Shown: piece by piece, positions 1 to 8,476 of the stretch | Numbering within the stretch: the first letter of the stretch is position 1 | Layout: every line of letters begins with the position of its first letter | Assembly: GCA_029261255.1 (NCBI GenBank) | Contig: JAJDBQ010000133.1 | Span: forward strand, 42,805-106,804 | Source: Nitrospirales bacterium | Lineage (GTDB): Bacteria > Nitrospirota > Nitrospiria > Nitrospirales > UBA8639 | DNA length: 64,000 nt | Direction of reading: 5' to 3' | The notes under the pieces: generated by a model | Seen by the model: only the letters and a program-made list of their open reading frames with translations | Database searches by the model: none | Told to the model about the DNA's origin: nothing | Translations under genes and position numbers: made by a program

Positions 1-1
1 C

Positions 2-142
2 CAATACACAGATGCCATGGCCGAACTTCCTGATGTCCGTGAAGACCGAATCGTTCAGATACAAGCCGCCATAGAATCAGGCACCTATTCTGTCTCTTCT
101 CAAAACCTTGCCGATAAACTTATTCAAGACCTCTCAACATAA
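2..142 (+). CDS. flgM: Anti-sigma-28 factor FlgM, C-terminal part (cut by window edge)
   Basis: The first 46 codons read open in frame 2 and end at TAA. The peptide has the FlgM C-terminal pattern: 'LPDVREDRIVQIQAAI', then 'ESGTYSVSSQNLADKL' and a short tail. In the family this helical region binds FliA (sigma-28) and holds back late flagellar transcription until the hook is complete. The start lies outside the window. The downstream PilZ gene on the same strand fits a flagellar neighbourhood. Too short for the ORF track. Identification rests on motif recognition only. Confidence 0.75.
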   Translation, partial: QYTDAMAELPDVREDRIVQIQAAIESGTYSVSSQNLADKLIQDLST

Positions 143-339
143 TTCATCCCTACTCCATCATCCACTGAATCCAGTCATACCGAGAACATTTCAGAAAAAT
201 ACGCCTCTACTCATTCCCGACATTCTAGTTTTTTTTTGGAGTTGCTGTATATCTTTGGAGATTCGTACTGATTGGTTAGATCACGGCTTGTTTCTTTCTT
301 TTTGGCCTTGTAACCTAAAGCTCCACAACCGACAAAAGA

Positions 340-1002
340 ATGATGAGTATGACCTCTCTCTACCCCGCCATGGGCTCAAATGTTCTCTGGTTAACCATCT
401 CATCTCAGCCAGAAAATCTATTAATTAAATCATCCCTGCTAGGATTAGGACCTGATCATTCTCTTCTGTGTGCGATACCAAGCGATCAGCCGCTCGAATT
501 AATCACCAAAGGATTAACATGTAAGGGCCGCTCATACATTGACGGAGAAATTTATGAATTTGAAACCATGATTCAAGAATTCCTCACACGTCCTCCGGCC
601 ATACGGTTAAAAGCTCCTCTCAATATCGCCCATCAAGCACCACGCTCATTTCCTCGCCTGACAGTCGATCTTCCCGGAGCCGTTCGGCCTCTTAGAAGAA
701 ATGGTGATATTCTTGCCGTGCTTCCTGTACAACTGATCAATCTCTCACCAGCCGGCTGTCAATTCAGCATCGACCCACAGGCCTGGCCAAGAGTTTCTTC
801 CCTGCATCTCTACCTCAGTTGCCGGTTGCCGGGCTCCAATCACCAGTCAAAATTCCACGGAACAATCGAGTCGGTGCATCCCACACAGAACCTCATGGTT
901 GGCATACAATTCATCTTTGAATCAGACCACGATGTTTCCAGGCAAGATGTGTTTCGATGGTTTACCTCTCAACAAGCTAAACTCGTCAATACCACGGCCT
1001 AA
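340..1002 (+). CDS. PilZ-domain protein (YcgR-like flagellar brake candidate)
   Basis: This 220-residue cytoplasmic protein has a divergent N-terminal half and a C-terminal PilZ domain from about residue 100. The domain carries the c-di-GMP signature: an RxxxR element in 'RPLRRNGD', followed by 'NLSPAGCQF' (the [D/N]xSxxG motif). The length suits the YcgR type, in which an N-terminal YcgR domain precedes PilZ and the protein slows the flagellar motor when c-di-GMP is high. The neighbouring flgM supports a motility role, though the N-terminal half cannot be assigned with certainty. Several ATGs crowd the start (340, 343, 349), so the exact start is open. Confidence 0.85.
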   Translation: MMSMTSLYPAMGSNVLWLTISSQPENLLIKSSLLGLGPDHSLLCAIPSDQPLELITKGLTCKGRSYIDGEIYEFETMIQEFLTRPPAIRLKAPLNIAHQAPRSFPRLTVDLPGAVRPLRRNGDILAVLPVQLINLSPAGCQFSIDPQAWPRVSSLHLYLSCRLPGSNHQSKFHGTIESVHPTQNLMVGIQFIFESDHDVSRQDVFRWFTSQQAKLVNTTA

Positions 1003-1314
1003 CCCGCCTTTACCCAACACCCTGCCCGCCACCCCAAAAGGACATTCTGCACACCTCCATATTGCCTCTTTCTGTTTTTCTCCAGACTCAGACCTATCCA
1101 ATACTCTCAGCTTCGACCCTACTGAGTCGCTTATTCTTTCGACGAGAATCATGAGGTGGCGCCTCTTTTCGTCACCCACGCCTACCGTGCATGAGCCAGT
1201 TGCCTGCTCAGGAGACTTCTGATTACAATAAACACCACTATTCCTTGAATTTTAGCTGTACTATTTGACTGGGATCAGATTTCTTGATCGTGCCATTTAC
1301 CGAGGACGTGTCTC
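1003..1314. other. Intergenic gap before aroG
   Basis: About 310 bases with no credible gene. ORFs here are shadows of neighbouring frames. An AGGA ribosome-binding site lies just before the aroG ATG. I see no strong hairpin and no recognisable promoter. Confidence 0.5.
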
Positions 1315-2391
1315 ATGACTGAGCGCATTAACAACCAAAATATTATTGACATCACCCCGCTTCCTGCCCCAAAGCACATGCAGGAAATACTCCCCCTACC
1401 ACACGAAACCGGACAAATGGTGCTGAAGGCACGACAAGCCATCAGAAGCATCCTTCGTGGCGACGATACCCATCGTCTCGTCGTCATCATTGGCCCCTGT
1501 TCCATTCATGATCCGGAAGCTGCAATCGAATATGCCGAACAGCTCAAGCGCGTCGCTGATCGAGTACAAGAACATCTCCTCGTGATCTCACGAACGTATT
1601 TTGAAAAACCGCGTACGACCGTGGGGTGGAAAGGCCTGATCAATGATCCCACTCTCGATGGATCATGTGATATCGGTGCTGGATTTGAATTAGCCCGTTC
1701 AATCTTACTGAAAATCAATCAATTGGGGATGCCCTGTGCCACAGAGTTTCTGGATCCCGTCACTCCTCAGTATATTTCAGATCTGATTAGCTGGTCAGCC
1801 ATTGGTGCGCGCACCACTGAAAGCCAAACCCATCGAGAAATGGCGAGTGGCCTCTCTATGCCTGTCGGGTTAAAAAATGGGACGGACGGAGGGCTCCAAG
1901 TTGCACTCAATGCCATGATTGCTGCTCGACACCCCCAAAGTTTCATTGGGGTGAATGCTGATGGTCTCACTTCTATCATTAAAACCAACGGAAATCCCGA
2001 ACGACACATCGTTCTTCGCGGTGGAGGCGGACGCGTTAATTACAATCCTGAAGACATTTCTGAAGCTGTCCGTTGTCTCTCAAAAGAAGACATCAGCCGT
2101 CCCGTCATGGTTGATTGTTCCCATGGGAATTCCGAAAAAGACCACACACGGCAGGTACCCGTTGCTCAATCAGTGGTCAAGCAATTCATCGAAGGACAAC
2201 AGGCCATTATGGGCCTGTTGATCGAAAGCAATCTTAAACCCGGAAATCAGAAATGGGAGGCTGGAAAATCGTTGGAACGGGGAGTATCAATTACCGATGC
2301 CTGCATTGGATGGGAAGATACAGAGCATCTCCTTGATGAATTGGCAGAGTCCTTAGATAAATCAACCAAATCGACTTCTGTTTCTGGTTAA
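1315..2391 (+). CDS. aroG: 3-deoxy-7-phosphoheptulonate synthase, class I (AroG/AroF type)
   Basis: The product condenses phosphoenolpyruvate and erythrose 4-phosphate to DAHP, the entry step of the shikimate pathway, in the cytoplasm. The 358 residues match the usual length. Family blocks are visible: 'IIGPCSIHD' near residue 62, 'YFEKPRTTVGWKGLINDP' near 98, 'GARTTESQTHRE' near 165, 'LRGGG' and 'MVDCSHGNSEKDH' near 265. In this class metal is bound through the Cys of GPCS and nearby His, Glu and Asp residues. Which aromatic amino acid inhibits the enzyme cannot be read from the sequence. An AGGA precedes the ATG. The gene appears monocistronic. Confidence 0.95.
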   Translation: MTERINNQNIIDITPLPAPKHMQEILPLPHETGQMVLKARQAIRSILRGDDTHRLVVIIGPCSIHDPEAAIEYAEQLKRVADRVQEHLLVISRTYFEKPRTTVGWKGLINDPTLDGSCDIGAGFELARSILLKINQLGMPCATEFLDPVTPQYISDLISWSAIGARTTESQTHREMASGLSMPVGLKNGTDGGLQVALNAMIAARHPQSFIGVNADGLTSIIKTNGNPERHIVLRGGGGRVNYNPEDISEAVRCLSKEDISRPVMVDCSHGNSEKDHTRQVPVAQSVVKQFIEGQQAIMGLLIESNLKPGNQKWEAGKSLERGVSITDACIGWEDTEHLLDELAESLDKSTKSTSVSG

Positions 2392-2439
2392 TAGGACGAC
2401 GACCCCTTGAAAAGAATGTTGACTTGTTTTGTTACAAAT

Positions 2440-2922
2440 TTACGAATGTGAAGAAAGATCCGGGATGGGATCTGTTTTAGGCGATGTTGCTTCACCCGCA
2501 TGCTCATGAGTATGACAGCCGAGGTGATGACAAAGTCGGCGATTCCAAAAACCTGCCCACGCGATTAACGACGCCCCTAATACATCGAGAAAAATTTCCG
2601 TTCTACTACTCGGCTCTACCCAAAGATGGGAAATGACTAAGACAATAAGACCAAGAATCGTCAACACTGCTGGACGGATATCACGATGACGAGGATATGT
2701 AGCCAACAAGCCAAACCCTGCTAAGAGCGCAATGACACCCACGAACACCCACTCCGTTGTCTGTGCCAAAAACACGCCTAAGATTCCATCCAAGCCATCC
2801 CAGGAATGAGCCGCGATTACAGGAAGTGCTAATAATGCCAAAGGTGTCACGGCACAATGAACAGCACAAATCAGGGAAGCAATAGATCCCGCTTTAGAAA
2901 GTTTGGGACCAAACGTACTCAT
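2440..2922 (-). CDS. MerC-family membrane protein (copy 1), paired with Fur/Zur
   Basis: A 160-residue protein with about four membrane segments. It has the MerC signature 'LICAVHCAVTPLALLALP' near the N-terminus and a conserved tail 'GFWNRRLCHHLGCHTHEH' rich in Cys and His. MerC carries mercuric ions, but many MerC-domain proteins sit beside Fur/Zur genes without other mer genes and probably move or sense another soft metal. There is no merA, merT, merP or merR here, and the gene follows the fur stop by 17 bases, so a zinc role is inferred. The start at MSTFGPKLSKAGS was chosen because it aligns with the start of the 48.1-kb paralogue; the ORF track start overlaps fur. Confidence 0.75.
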   Translation of the reverse strand: MSTFGPKLSKAGSIASLICAVHCAVTPLALLALPVIAAHSWDGLDGILGVFLAQTTEWVFVGVIALLAGFGLLATYPRHRDIRPAVLTILGLIVLVISHLWVEPSSRTEIFLDVLGASLIAWAGFWNRRLCHHLGCHTHEHAGEATSPKTDPIPDLSSHS

Positions 2923-2939
2923 TCTCTGAGGTTCTTCGA

Positions 2940-3362
2940 TTATTGGCATTGTGGACAAAATCCTGTAAATTCCAAAGTATGATCACCCACCACAAATTTT
3001 GTTCGCTCTTCAATCAATTTTGTCAATTTCTTTAGGGGGCATAAGAGTAAATCCACAATTTTCCCACACACCTGGCACCGAATATGATGATGATGCTTGC
3101 GCCCCTCTTTCAATTCATAGCGTGATTGGCCTTCATGATGAAGGTCCAATTGGGCAACAAGACCAAGATCTTTCAAGACATTAACCGTTCGATACACCGT
3201 CACCAAATCAATCGCCACCTGGTCTTCCTGTAATTGTGCGAAAATCTCAGAAGCACTCAATGGCTCGTGCGTTCGTTCGAGCAAAGACAACACAGCCTTT
3301 CTCGTACGAGTCATCCTCCGCCCCGTCGCCTTCAACCCTTGACTAATAATCTTCTCTAACAT
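2940..3362 (-). CDS. zur: Fur-family metalloregulator, probable Zur
   Basis: A 140-residue repressor of the Fur family. A winged-helix domain ('GRRMTRTRKAVLSLLERTHEPLSASEIFAQL', 'VTVYRTVNVLKDLGLV') is followed by a dimerisation domain with 'LDLHHEG', a run of four His and two CxxC pairs (CQVC and CPQC) that form the structural zinc site in this family. Zur specificity is inferred from the palindrome upstream of its own promoter, which also precedes the znu operon. The start was set at 'MLEKIISQG' with GGAAG upstream; the longer ORF would run through the operator. merC lies downstream in the same transcript. Confidence 0.82.
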   Translation of the reverse strand: MLEKIISQGLKATGRRMTRTRKAVLSLLERTHEPLSASEIFAQLQEDQVAIDLVTVYRTVNVLKDLGLVAQLDLHHEGQSRYELKEGRKHHHHIRCQVCGKIVDLLLCPLKKLTKLIEERTKFVVGDHTLEFTGFCPQCQ

Positions 3363-3784
3363 TGAATCTTCCTTCACTCCGCAACTCTGAAGATTAACAG
3401 CATAACCTTTATTGCAAGTCTCTTGCAAGTAACATTGCGCGGTAGCGTGGTCAATATCTTCGGCATAATCGTAGTGGCTTCAATCTCTTGAAGCTGCCTT
3501 CTTGAGCTACGCCGATAGGAACATATTGAAGGATTGCTTTATCAACAAGGAGATATGGAGATCACCACGGCGATACCATGCCTGTCAGCCAGCATGCCTC
3601 GAAAATAACAAGCCATTTCACAGAGACACAAGATTAATCCTACTTGGAGGAAATGCAGTAGAGAAGAACAGGTACCGAGAAGAGGACGGCCTTTACAACT
3701 TTATGCAGATACTGGCGGGCTCAATCAGTCAATTTTGAGCTGAAGACTCTTAAGAGCAAAAGTCATCAAAGAAGGAAAGATAGT
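3363..3784. other. Promoter region of fur/merC and downstream flank of the OmpA gene
   Basis: Holds the palindromic fur-family box (3412-3438). The 78-codon plus-strand ORF at 3502-3738 resembles no protein I know and is treated as chance. Nothing else was seen. Confidence 0.5.
3412..3438. promoter_or_regulatory. Putative Zur operator upstream of fur/merC
   Basis: TTGCAAG-TCT-CTTGCAA (3412-3428) is a perfect 7+3+7 palindrome, with a third TTGCAAGTAAC-ATTGC half overlapping downstream. The same palindrome occurs before the znu operon (13215) and, with two changes, before the His-rich gene at 58.4 kb. It lies about 50-76 bases upstream of the chosen fur start, consistent with autoregulation (inference). 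Confidence 0.7.
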
Positions 3785-4339
3785 TTATTCCAGTAGCAAA
3801 TCAGCTCGTCGATTAAACTGATGACAGCGACTCTCATCATCAACATCACAAAGAACAAGTAGATTACCAAAAGATATAATACGAACCCGTGTTCGGGGAA
3901 TGCCAAGATTAGCCAAGTACTCTTTTACAGCTTTTGCTCTCTTGACACCTAGGACCATGTTATAACTCTCACTCCCTCGAACGTCTGCGTGTCCCTCAAT
4001 CGTCAACTCATAGCGTGAAAAATGTGTCATCCATTTTGCTGTGGCATCCAAACGATCCTTGACTTCGGGTGTGATTTCCCAGCTATTAAAAGGAAAATAG
4101 ATCGTGGGGAATGGCTCTGCCTCTGCTTGCAGAGTAGAGGCACTCTCTTCTGTATCCCCAGGTACAACCATACGTTCTGAGAGATGTGAAGGCTCTAAAG
4201 TAGGAGGCGCAGTAAGAGAAGTTAATGTCGGGCTTAGTTGCCCTGGTTGGATAGCCTCAGAGCTCTGGTGATTCATCGAGAGGGATTCACAGCCCCAGGC
4301 CGCCAATAGCATAATTGATACAATCAGTCGTAGAAACAT
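3785..4339 (-). CDS. OmpA/Pal-family peptidoglycan-associated lipoprotein
   Basis: This 184-residue protein begins with a lipoprotein signal ending in 'LLAAWGC', so the mature N-terminus should be lipidated in the envelope. A Pro/Thr-rich linker leads to an OmpA C-terminal domain from about residue 75: 'IYFPFNSWEITPEVKDRL', then 'IEGHADVRGSESYNMVLGVKRA' and a final 'NRRADLLL'. The Asp and Arg of that domain bind diaminopimelate in peptidoglycan. It could be Pal itself or one of several Pal-like paralogues, because no tol genes are adjacent. It is preceded by a long intergenic region and appears to be transcribed alone. Confidence 0.9.
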   Translation of the reverse strand: MFLRLIVSIMLLAAWGCESLSMNHQSSEAIQPGQLSPTLTSLTAPPTLEPSHLSERMVVPGDTEESASTLQAEAEPFPTIYFPFNSWEITPEVKDRLDATAKWMTHFSRYELTIEGHADVRGSESYNMVLGVKRAKAVKEYLANLGIPRTRVRIISFGNLLVLCDVDDESRCHQFNRRADLLLE

Positions 4340-4485
4340 AAAGCAATTCCCCCCGTTTTCATGTGTTTTTCGGTTCCGGAAGTTCAGGACTTAAGGATCG
4401 CTCAAGGACACTGTGGATTATCGAGGTGGGTCAGTAGCAACCTAAAACGCTAAAAACTACCTATTTTCTACAATGATCAATAAGT

Positions 4486-4495
4486 GGGGGGGGGG
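4486..4495. repeat. Run of ten G downstream of the pilin gene
   Basis: Ten consecutive G on the plus strand, 10 bases beyond the stop of the Flp pilin gene. Such tracts slip during replication. Because it is downstream of both flanking genes it is unlikely to switch a reading frame, but it could alter a transcript end or be a sequencing artefact. Confidence 0.9.
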
Positions 4496-4505
4496 AAGGC
4501 CGGAT

Positions 4506-4709
4506 TTAACTTTCTCTCTCAACACGAGAGTTTTGTTTACTTTCAATCACTTGCACTGGTGATAATCCTCCCTCAACCGAGGAAAAAGCATCAACCAAAC
4601 TCCCACTGATCAGATGAAGTCCGCCTGCCAGCACGAGTCCGATAAGCGTGATCAACAGTGAATACTCAATTGCTGCTGTCCCTCGTTCATCGCTAAGAAA
4701 TTGTCCCAT
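4506..4709 (-). CDS. flp: Flp/Fap-type pilin subunit
   Basis: A 67-residue prepilin of the Tad/Flp family. A short leader is followed by 'DERGTAAIEYSLLITLIGLVLAGG', the typical processing-site region ('GTAAIEY') and hydrophobic assembly helix. The mature subunit would form thin adhesive pili through a Tad secretion system. No tad/cpa genes lie in this window, so the machinery is elsewhere or the gene is an orphan. The start was set at MGQF because AAGGAGG lies just upstream; the ORF track extends the frame by 34 residues without homology to pilins. Confidence 0.9.
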   Translation of the reverse strand: MGQFLSDERGTAAIEYSLLITLIGLVLAGGLHLISGSLVDAFSSVEGGLSPVQVIESKQNSRVERES

Positions 4710-5173
4710 CTCAAACGCCTCCTTTGTGACTCTCATGCATACTGAATGCTTGAGAGTTCTTACTATGCAAGGGACAAACCACACACCTCTGCGAGTCCTC
4801 TTCCCTTTCATTCACTTCACTTGTTGAAGGTCACCGATGTGGTCTAGTTCTTTAGAGCGATACGACAATTTGGTCTAGACCCTACACCGACAAAGATACC
4901 AACAGTTTCTATGTAAATGAGTGGTATCAGCCCAAAATCCGAATAGAACGTAACTAGAGAAAACAAAAACGACTAGAACCATGTTCGCTACAGCGACAAA
5001 AAATCAATGAATGCCTCAAAAGTCCTACCCCAAACAGCTGTACTTTGTGCCAGAAACACTCGAAGTCTCGAGAACACCTCATGTAGGTATAGACTGGCCT
5101 CAAAAAATCCTAGTGATTTAAAAAAATGAACTAAGCCAAGCGTTCATTGACTCCTTGAGCAAGACATGTCAAC
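4710..5173. other. Divergent intergenic region, pilin versus csoR
   Basis: About 460 AT-rich bases between divergently transcribed flp and csoR. It must contain both promoters. Apart from the CsoR palindrome at its right end I see no gene or strong repeat. Confidence 0.5.
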
Positions 5174-5194
5174 ATACCCTAACCCATAGGGTAT
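5174..5194. promoter_or_regulatory. CsoR operator
   Basis: ATACCCTA-ACCCA-TAGGGTAT is a perfect inverted repeat with 8-bp arms, in the G/C-tract plus ATA form typical of CsoR-family operators. It lies about 40 bases upstream of the chosen csoR start, so copper-bound release and autoregulation of csoR-copZ-copA are likely (inference). Confidence 0.85.
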
Positions 5195-5234
5195 GGGTAC
5201 TTCACGGAAATTCATTAACCCAGGAAGGAAGGCC

Positions 5235-5498
5235 ATGAAGCCCGACATTCGTGCTGCTGCAGTCAAACGTTTGGCCTACATTGAAGGCCACTTGAATGGA
5301 GTCCGTAATATGTTGGAGGAAGACCGATACTGTGTCGACATCCTGAAACAGACACACGCCATTCGAAAAGCCATCGAAAAATTTGAAAGCCTCCTTCTAG
5401 ATGGACATCTCCGCACATGCGTCGTGGATGGCATTCAAAAAGGAAAAGCAGAAAAAATCATTGAAGAACTTCGCTCACTCTATACTGTTGGACGATAA
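5235..5498 (+). CDS. csoR: CsoR-family copper-sensing repressor
   Basis: An 87-residue all-helical repressor of the CsoR/RcnR (DUF156) family. The copper-site residues are present: Cys in 'DRYCVDILKQ', then His and Cys in 'DGHLRTCVVDG' (C...H-x3-C). Cuprous ion binding releases the DNA. The start 'MKPDIRAAAVKRLAYIEGHL' was chosen because a purine-rich GGAAGGAAGG lies upstream; the ORF track start overlaps the operator. copZ and copA follow about 200 bases downstream on the same strand, giving the usual sensor-chaperone-pump order. Confidence 0.93.
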   Translation: MKPDIRAAAVKRLAYIEGHLNGVRNMLEEDRYCVDILKQTHAIRKAIEKFESLLLDGHLRTCVVDGIQKGKAEKIIEELRSLYTVGR

Positions 5499-5591
5499 AG
5501 AGGGTGTTAAATACTGAGAATATCAAAGAGCAAGCAAAATCAGGAACATATTGACTAGCAGCGGCTTCGTGTCGGTTCAAAAAATCCGTTC

Positions 5592-5649
5592 AGCAAGGCC
5601 ACTTCGGCAGGCATGGAACCACTAGTCTGTCAGCCGTAGCCTTGGCGAA
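5592..5649 (+). repeat. Dispersed repeat A, copy 1
   Basis: 'CGGCAGGCATGGAACC' followed by CTAGnCTGTCAGCCGTAG and CCTTGGCGAA recurs at 60991-61048 with only a few changes. Both copies are followed by a 'TTTTnCAACA' tail. It lies between csoR and copZ. It looks like a small intergenic repeat, not a gene. Confidence 0.85.
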
Positions 5650-5703
5650 AATTGGCGGCCTTTTGCAACACCCCGTAAACAATTTCAGAAAAGGAGATGT
5701 AGA

Positions 5704-5925
5704 ATGAAGGTAGCACAACATTTTCCCATTGAAGGAATGACCTGCGGCAATTGCGTACGACACGTGGAGCAGGCGCTAAAGAGTCTCTCCGGCATTTCAC
5801 AGCTTGAGGTGAATCTCGAAAAACATGAAGCTCTGGTTGAATACGATTCAACACTTCTCACACGTGAAGCCATGGCATCAGCACTTAAAGATGCTGGGTA
5901 CACGATGGGGGAACCTGTCGATTGA
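5704..5925 (+). CDS. copZ: Copper chaperone CopZ (HMA domain)
   Basis: A 73-residue single-domain heavy-metal-associated protein with the copper-binding loop 'GMTCGNCVRHVE' near residue 11 (CxxC). It should bind Cu(I) in the cytoplasm and hand it to CopA, whose gene starts 12 bases downstream. AAGGAG precedes the ATG. Length and ferredoxin-like fold pattern are standard for the family. Confidence 0.93.
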   Translation: MKVAQHFPIEGMTCGNCVRHVEQALKSLSGISQLEVNLEKHEALVEYDSTLLTREAMASALKDAGYTMGEPVD

Positions 5926-5937
5926 CGATGGTTAACT

Positions 5938-8442
5938 ATGAGTATTGAATTAACACATGCCTCCTTCCCCGTCCGTGGGATGACCTGTGCTGCTTGCGTG
6001 AATCATGTTGAACGAGCATTAACAGCCACGCCCGGTGTGACTGAGGCATCAGTAAATTTCGCAACAGAAACGGCCTCCGTCGATTTCGATCCAACAATAG
6101 CAACATCTGAATTGTTGACCCATGCCGTGAAAGAAGCTGGCTATGAAATTCCAGTTCAGTCGCGCACAGTAAAAATTGGAGGAATGTCCTGTGCCTCCTG
6201 TGTGAGCCATGTAGAAAAAGCCTTACGCACAATACCCGAAGTACTATCAGCAGACGTCAATTTAGCGACACATACAGCCAGATTTTCATCCTGGCCGGAT
6301 ACCGTTGCACATGCTGCCCTACAGCAAGCAATTACGAATGCCGGATACACCATCATTCCAGATTCAGAAACAGAGCGATCCGCCAAAATAGCATCCGTAC
6401 AATCCGAAGAAGACAAGGCTCCACTGCTCTTGAAAAAAGCCATTCTCAGCGGGATCGCTGGGTTACTAGTGATGATGGGGAGTATGAATCTCCTTCCGGG
6501 CTTCTCTGCCTTCACTCTCCAGACACGTCATGTAATCTTATTCTTTATCACCAGTTTGGTCATTTTTTGGGCCGGACGATCAATCTATACGGCTGCCTGG
6601 AATGCCGCACGTCACCAAGCTGTCAACATGAACACGCTCATAGCCGTCGGCACCATGGCTGCTTTTGGCTACAGCACGCTTGCAACATTCTCACCTTCGT
6701 TTTTTGAAGCAAGCGGAATACCAGCAGCGGTCTACTATGACACGTCAATTATCATTATCGCCCTGATCCTTTTTGGTCGTTACTTGGAAACTGGGGCCAA
6801 GAATCAAACTTCCTCAGCTATTCACAAGCTCATGAACTTACGACCAAAAACAGCCAGAATTCGGCGAGGGGCTGAAGAGCAAGATATCGAGATCGAAATG
6901 GTTCAATCAGGCGATATGATAGTCGTTCGTCCAGGTGAGCAAATCCCAGTCGATGGCGTCGTCACAGAAGGACAATCTTCCGTCAATGAAGCCATGCTGA
7001 CAGGCGAAAGCTTACCGGTGGAAAAAGAGCCAGGGTCCAAGGTCTTTACGGGGACAATGAATGTATCTGGAAGCTTTCTTTTCCAGGCATCCGCCATTGG
7101 GAAAGATACGGTGCTCGCGCGCATTGTTCATCTTGTGCAGGAAGCCCAGGGGTCAAAACCCCCAATTCAACGCGTTGCAGACTATATTGCGAGCATCTTC
7201 GTTCCAGTAGTTTTAGGTATAGCCACAATAGCTTTTTTTCTGTGGTGGGGCTTGGGTCCTGACCCTTCAATGACATACGCGGTACTGACATTCGTCGCCA
7301 TACTGATAATTGCCTGTCCTTGTGCTTTGGGCTTGGCCACACCCACAGCCATTATGGTGGGAACTGGCCGAGGAGCCGAACAGGGCATCTTGATTCGTCA
7401 TGCCGAAGCATTGGAGACGGTGCATCAGGTCGACATCATTGTCTTAGATAAAACCGGGACATTAACTCAAGGGGTCCCCACCGTCACAGACATCGTCTCT
7501 CCACGATGGAATCAGGAAGAACTCCTTCGTCTTGCGGCATCGTTAGAACGCCGATCGGAACATCCCCTCGCTCAGGCCATTGTCGAACATGCCACCCAAC
7601 AATCCCTCCGACTTGATGAGCCTGAGAATTTCGAGAACACACCTGGGCAAGGTGTCAAAGGCAACGTCACAGGAGAAGTCGTGATAGTTGGCAATACTAC
7701 ATTCATCATCAATCTCTTAGGGAGTCAAAGCTTAGACGGATTTTCTGACTCAATGACATCACTCGCACAAATGGGAAAAACTCCAATCCTAGTCGCCATC
7801 AACGGACATGTTGAAGGAATCATTGGTGTCGCCGATACGATTCGACCCGAATCAAAAGAAGCCATTCAACAACTCACTAACGCTGGATTAGAAGTCGTGA
7901 TGTTAACGGGAGATCATCATGATGTGGCCGCAGCCATTGCCTACGAACTAGGCATTATCAATTTCTTAGCTGAAATACTACCCGATCAAAAAGCTGCAGA
8001 AATTCAAAAACTTCAACAGAATGGAAATAGACGCGTGGCCATGGTGGGAGACGGGATCAATGACGCCCCTGCGCTCGCTCAAGCAGATGTCGGGATCGCA
8101 TTGGGAACGGGAACCGATGTGGCCATGGAAACCGCTCAGATCACGCTAATGAGTAGCGACATTCGAGGCATTTACAAGGCCATTCAATTAAGTCGAGCAA
8201 CGATGCGGACGATTCATCAAAACTTATTTTGGGCATTTGCCTATAATATTGTCCTCATACCTCTTGCAGCCGGCATTCTTTACCCGCTTTTTCAGTCAAT
8301 AGGCGGTGTACCCAATGAACTACAATGGCTGTTTGGCGAATACGGCTTTCTCCAACCCATCATGGCTGCAACAGCCATGGCCTTGAGTTCAGTCAGTGTC
8401 GTCAGTAATTCGCTCCGCCTCAAAAATGTCTCTTTCACCTGA
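5938..8442 (+). CDS. copA: Copper-exporting P1B-type ATPase CopA
   Basis: An 834-residue inner-membrane pump that exports Cu(I) with ATP. Two N-terminal HMA domains carry CxxC loops (GMTCAAC near residue 14, GMSCASC near 82). They are followed by membrane helices, the 'MLTGES' actuator loop, the transport motif 'ACPCALG' near residue 458, the phosphorylated Asp in 'DKTGTLTQG' near 503, 'SEHPLA' in the nucleotide-binding domain and '[10 protein letters not shown]' near 703. All key residues are present and the length is normal. It is the last gene of the csoR-copZ-copA group and ends tail-to-tail with a histidine kinase gene. Confidence 0.96.
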   Translation: MSIELTHASFPVRGMTCAACVNHVERALTATPGVTEASVNFATETASVDFDPTIATSELLTHAVKEAGYEIPVQSRTVKIGGMSCASCVSHVEKALRTIPEVLSADVNLATHTARFSSWPDTVAHAALQQAITNAGYTIIPDSETERSAKIASVQSEEDKAPLLLKKAILSGIAGLLVMMGSMNLLPGFSAFTLQTRHVILFFITSLVIFWAGRSIYTAAWNAARHQAVNMNTLIAVGTMAAFGYSTLATFSPSFFEASGIPAAVYYDTSIIIIALILFGRYLETGAKNQTSSAIHKLMNLRPKTARIRRGAEEQDIEIEMVQSGDMIVVRPGEQIPVDGVVTEGQSSVNEAMLTGESLPVEKEPGSKVFTGTMNVSGSFLFQASAIGKDTVLARIVHLVQEAQGSKPPIQRVADYIASIFVPVVLGIATIAFFLWWGLGPDPSMTYAVLTFVAILIIACPCALGLATPTAIMVGTGRGAEQGILIRHAEALETVHQVDIIVLDKTGTLTQGVPTVTDIVSPRWNQEELLRLAASLERRSEHPLAQAIVEHATQQSLRLDEPENFENTPGQGVKGNVTGEVVIVGNTTFIINLLGSQSLDGFSDSMTSLAQMGKTPILVAINGHVEGIIGVADTIRPESKEAIQQLTNAGLEVVMLTGDHHDVAAAIAYELGIINFLAEILPDQKAAEIQKLQQNGNRRVAMVGDGINDAPALAQADVGIALGTGTDVAMETAQITLMSSDIRGIYKAIQLSRATMRTIHQNLFWAFAYNIVLIPLAAGILYPLFQSIGGVPNELQWLFGEYGFLQPIMAATAMALSSVSVVSNSLRLKNVSFT

Positions 8443-8476
8443 ACCATTTTGCACGCTCTCTTTGACCATCTCTAAA

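Noticed and set aside
108-428. 106-codon ORF between flgM and the PilZ gene
   Set aside because: Overlaps both neighbours in other frames and has no family resemblance.
2440-2922. Mercury resistance locus
   Set aside because: merC-like genes occur three times, but there is no merA, merT, merP or merR. Context points to zinc or another metal.
3502-3738. 78-codon plus-strand ORF after fur
   Set aside because: No recognisable motif, unusual composition and no good ribosome-binding site.
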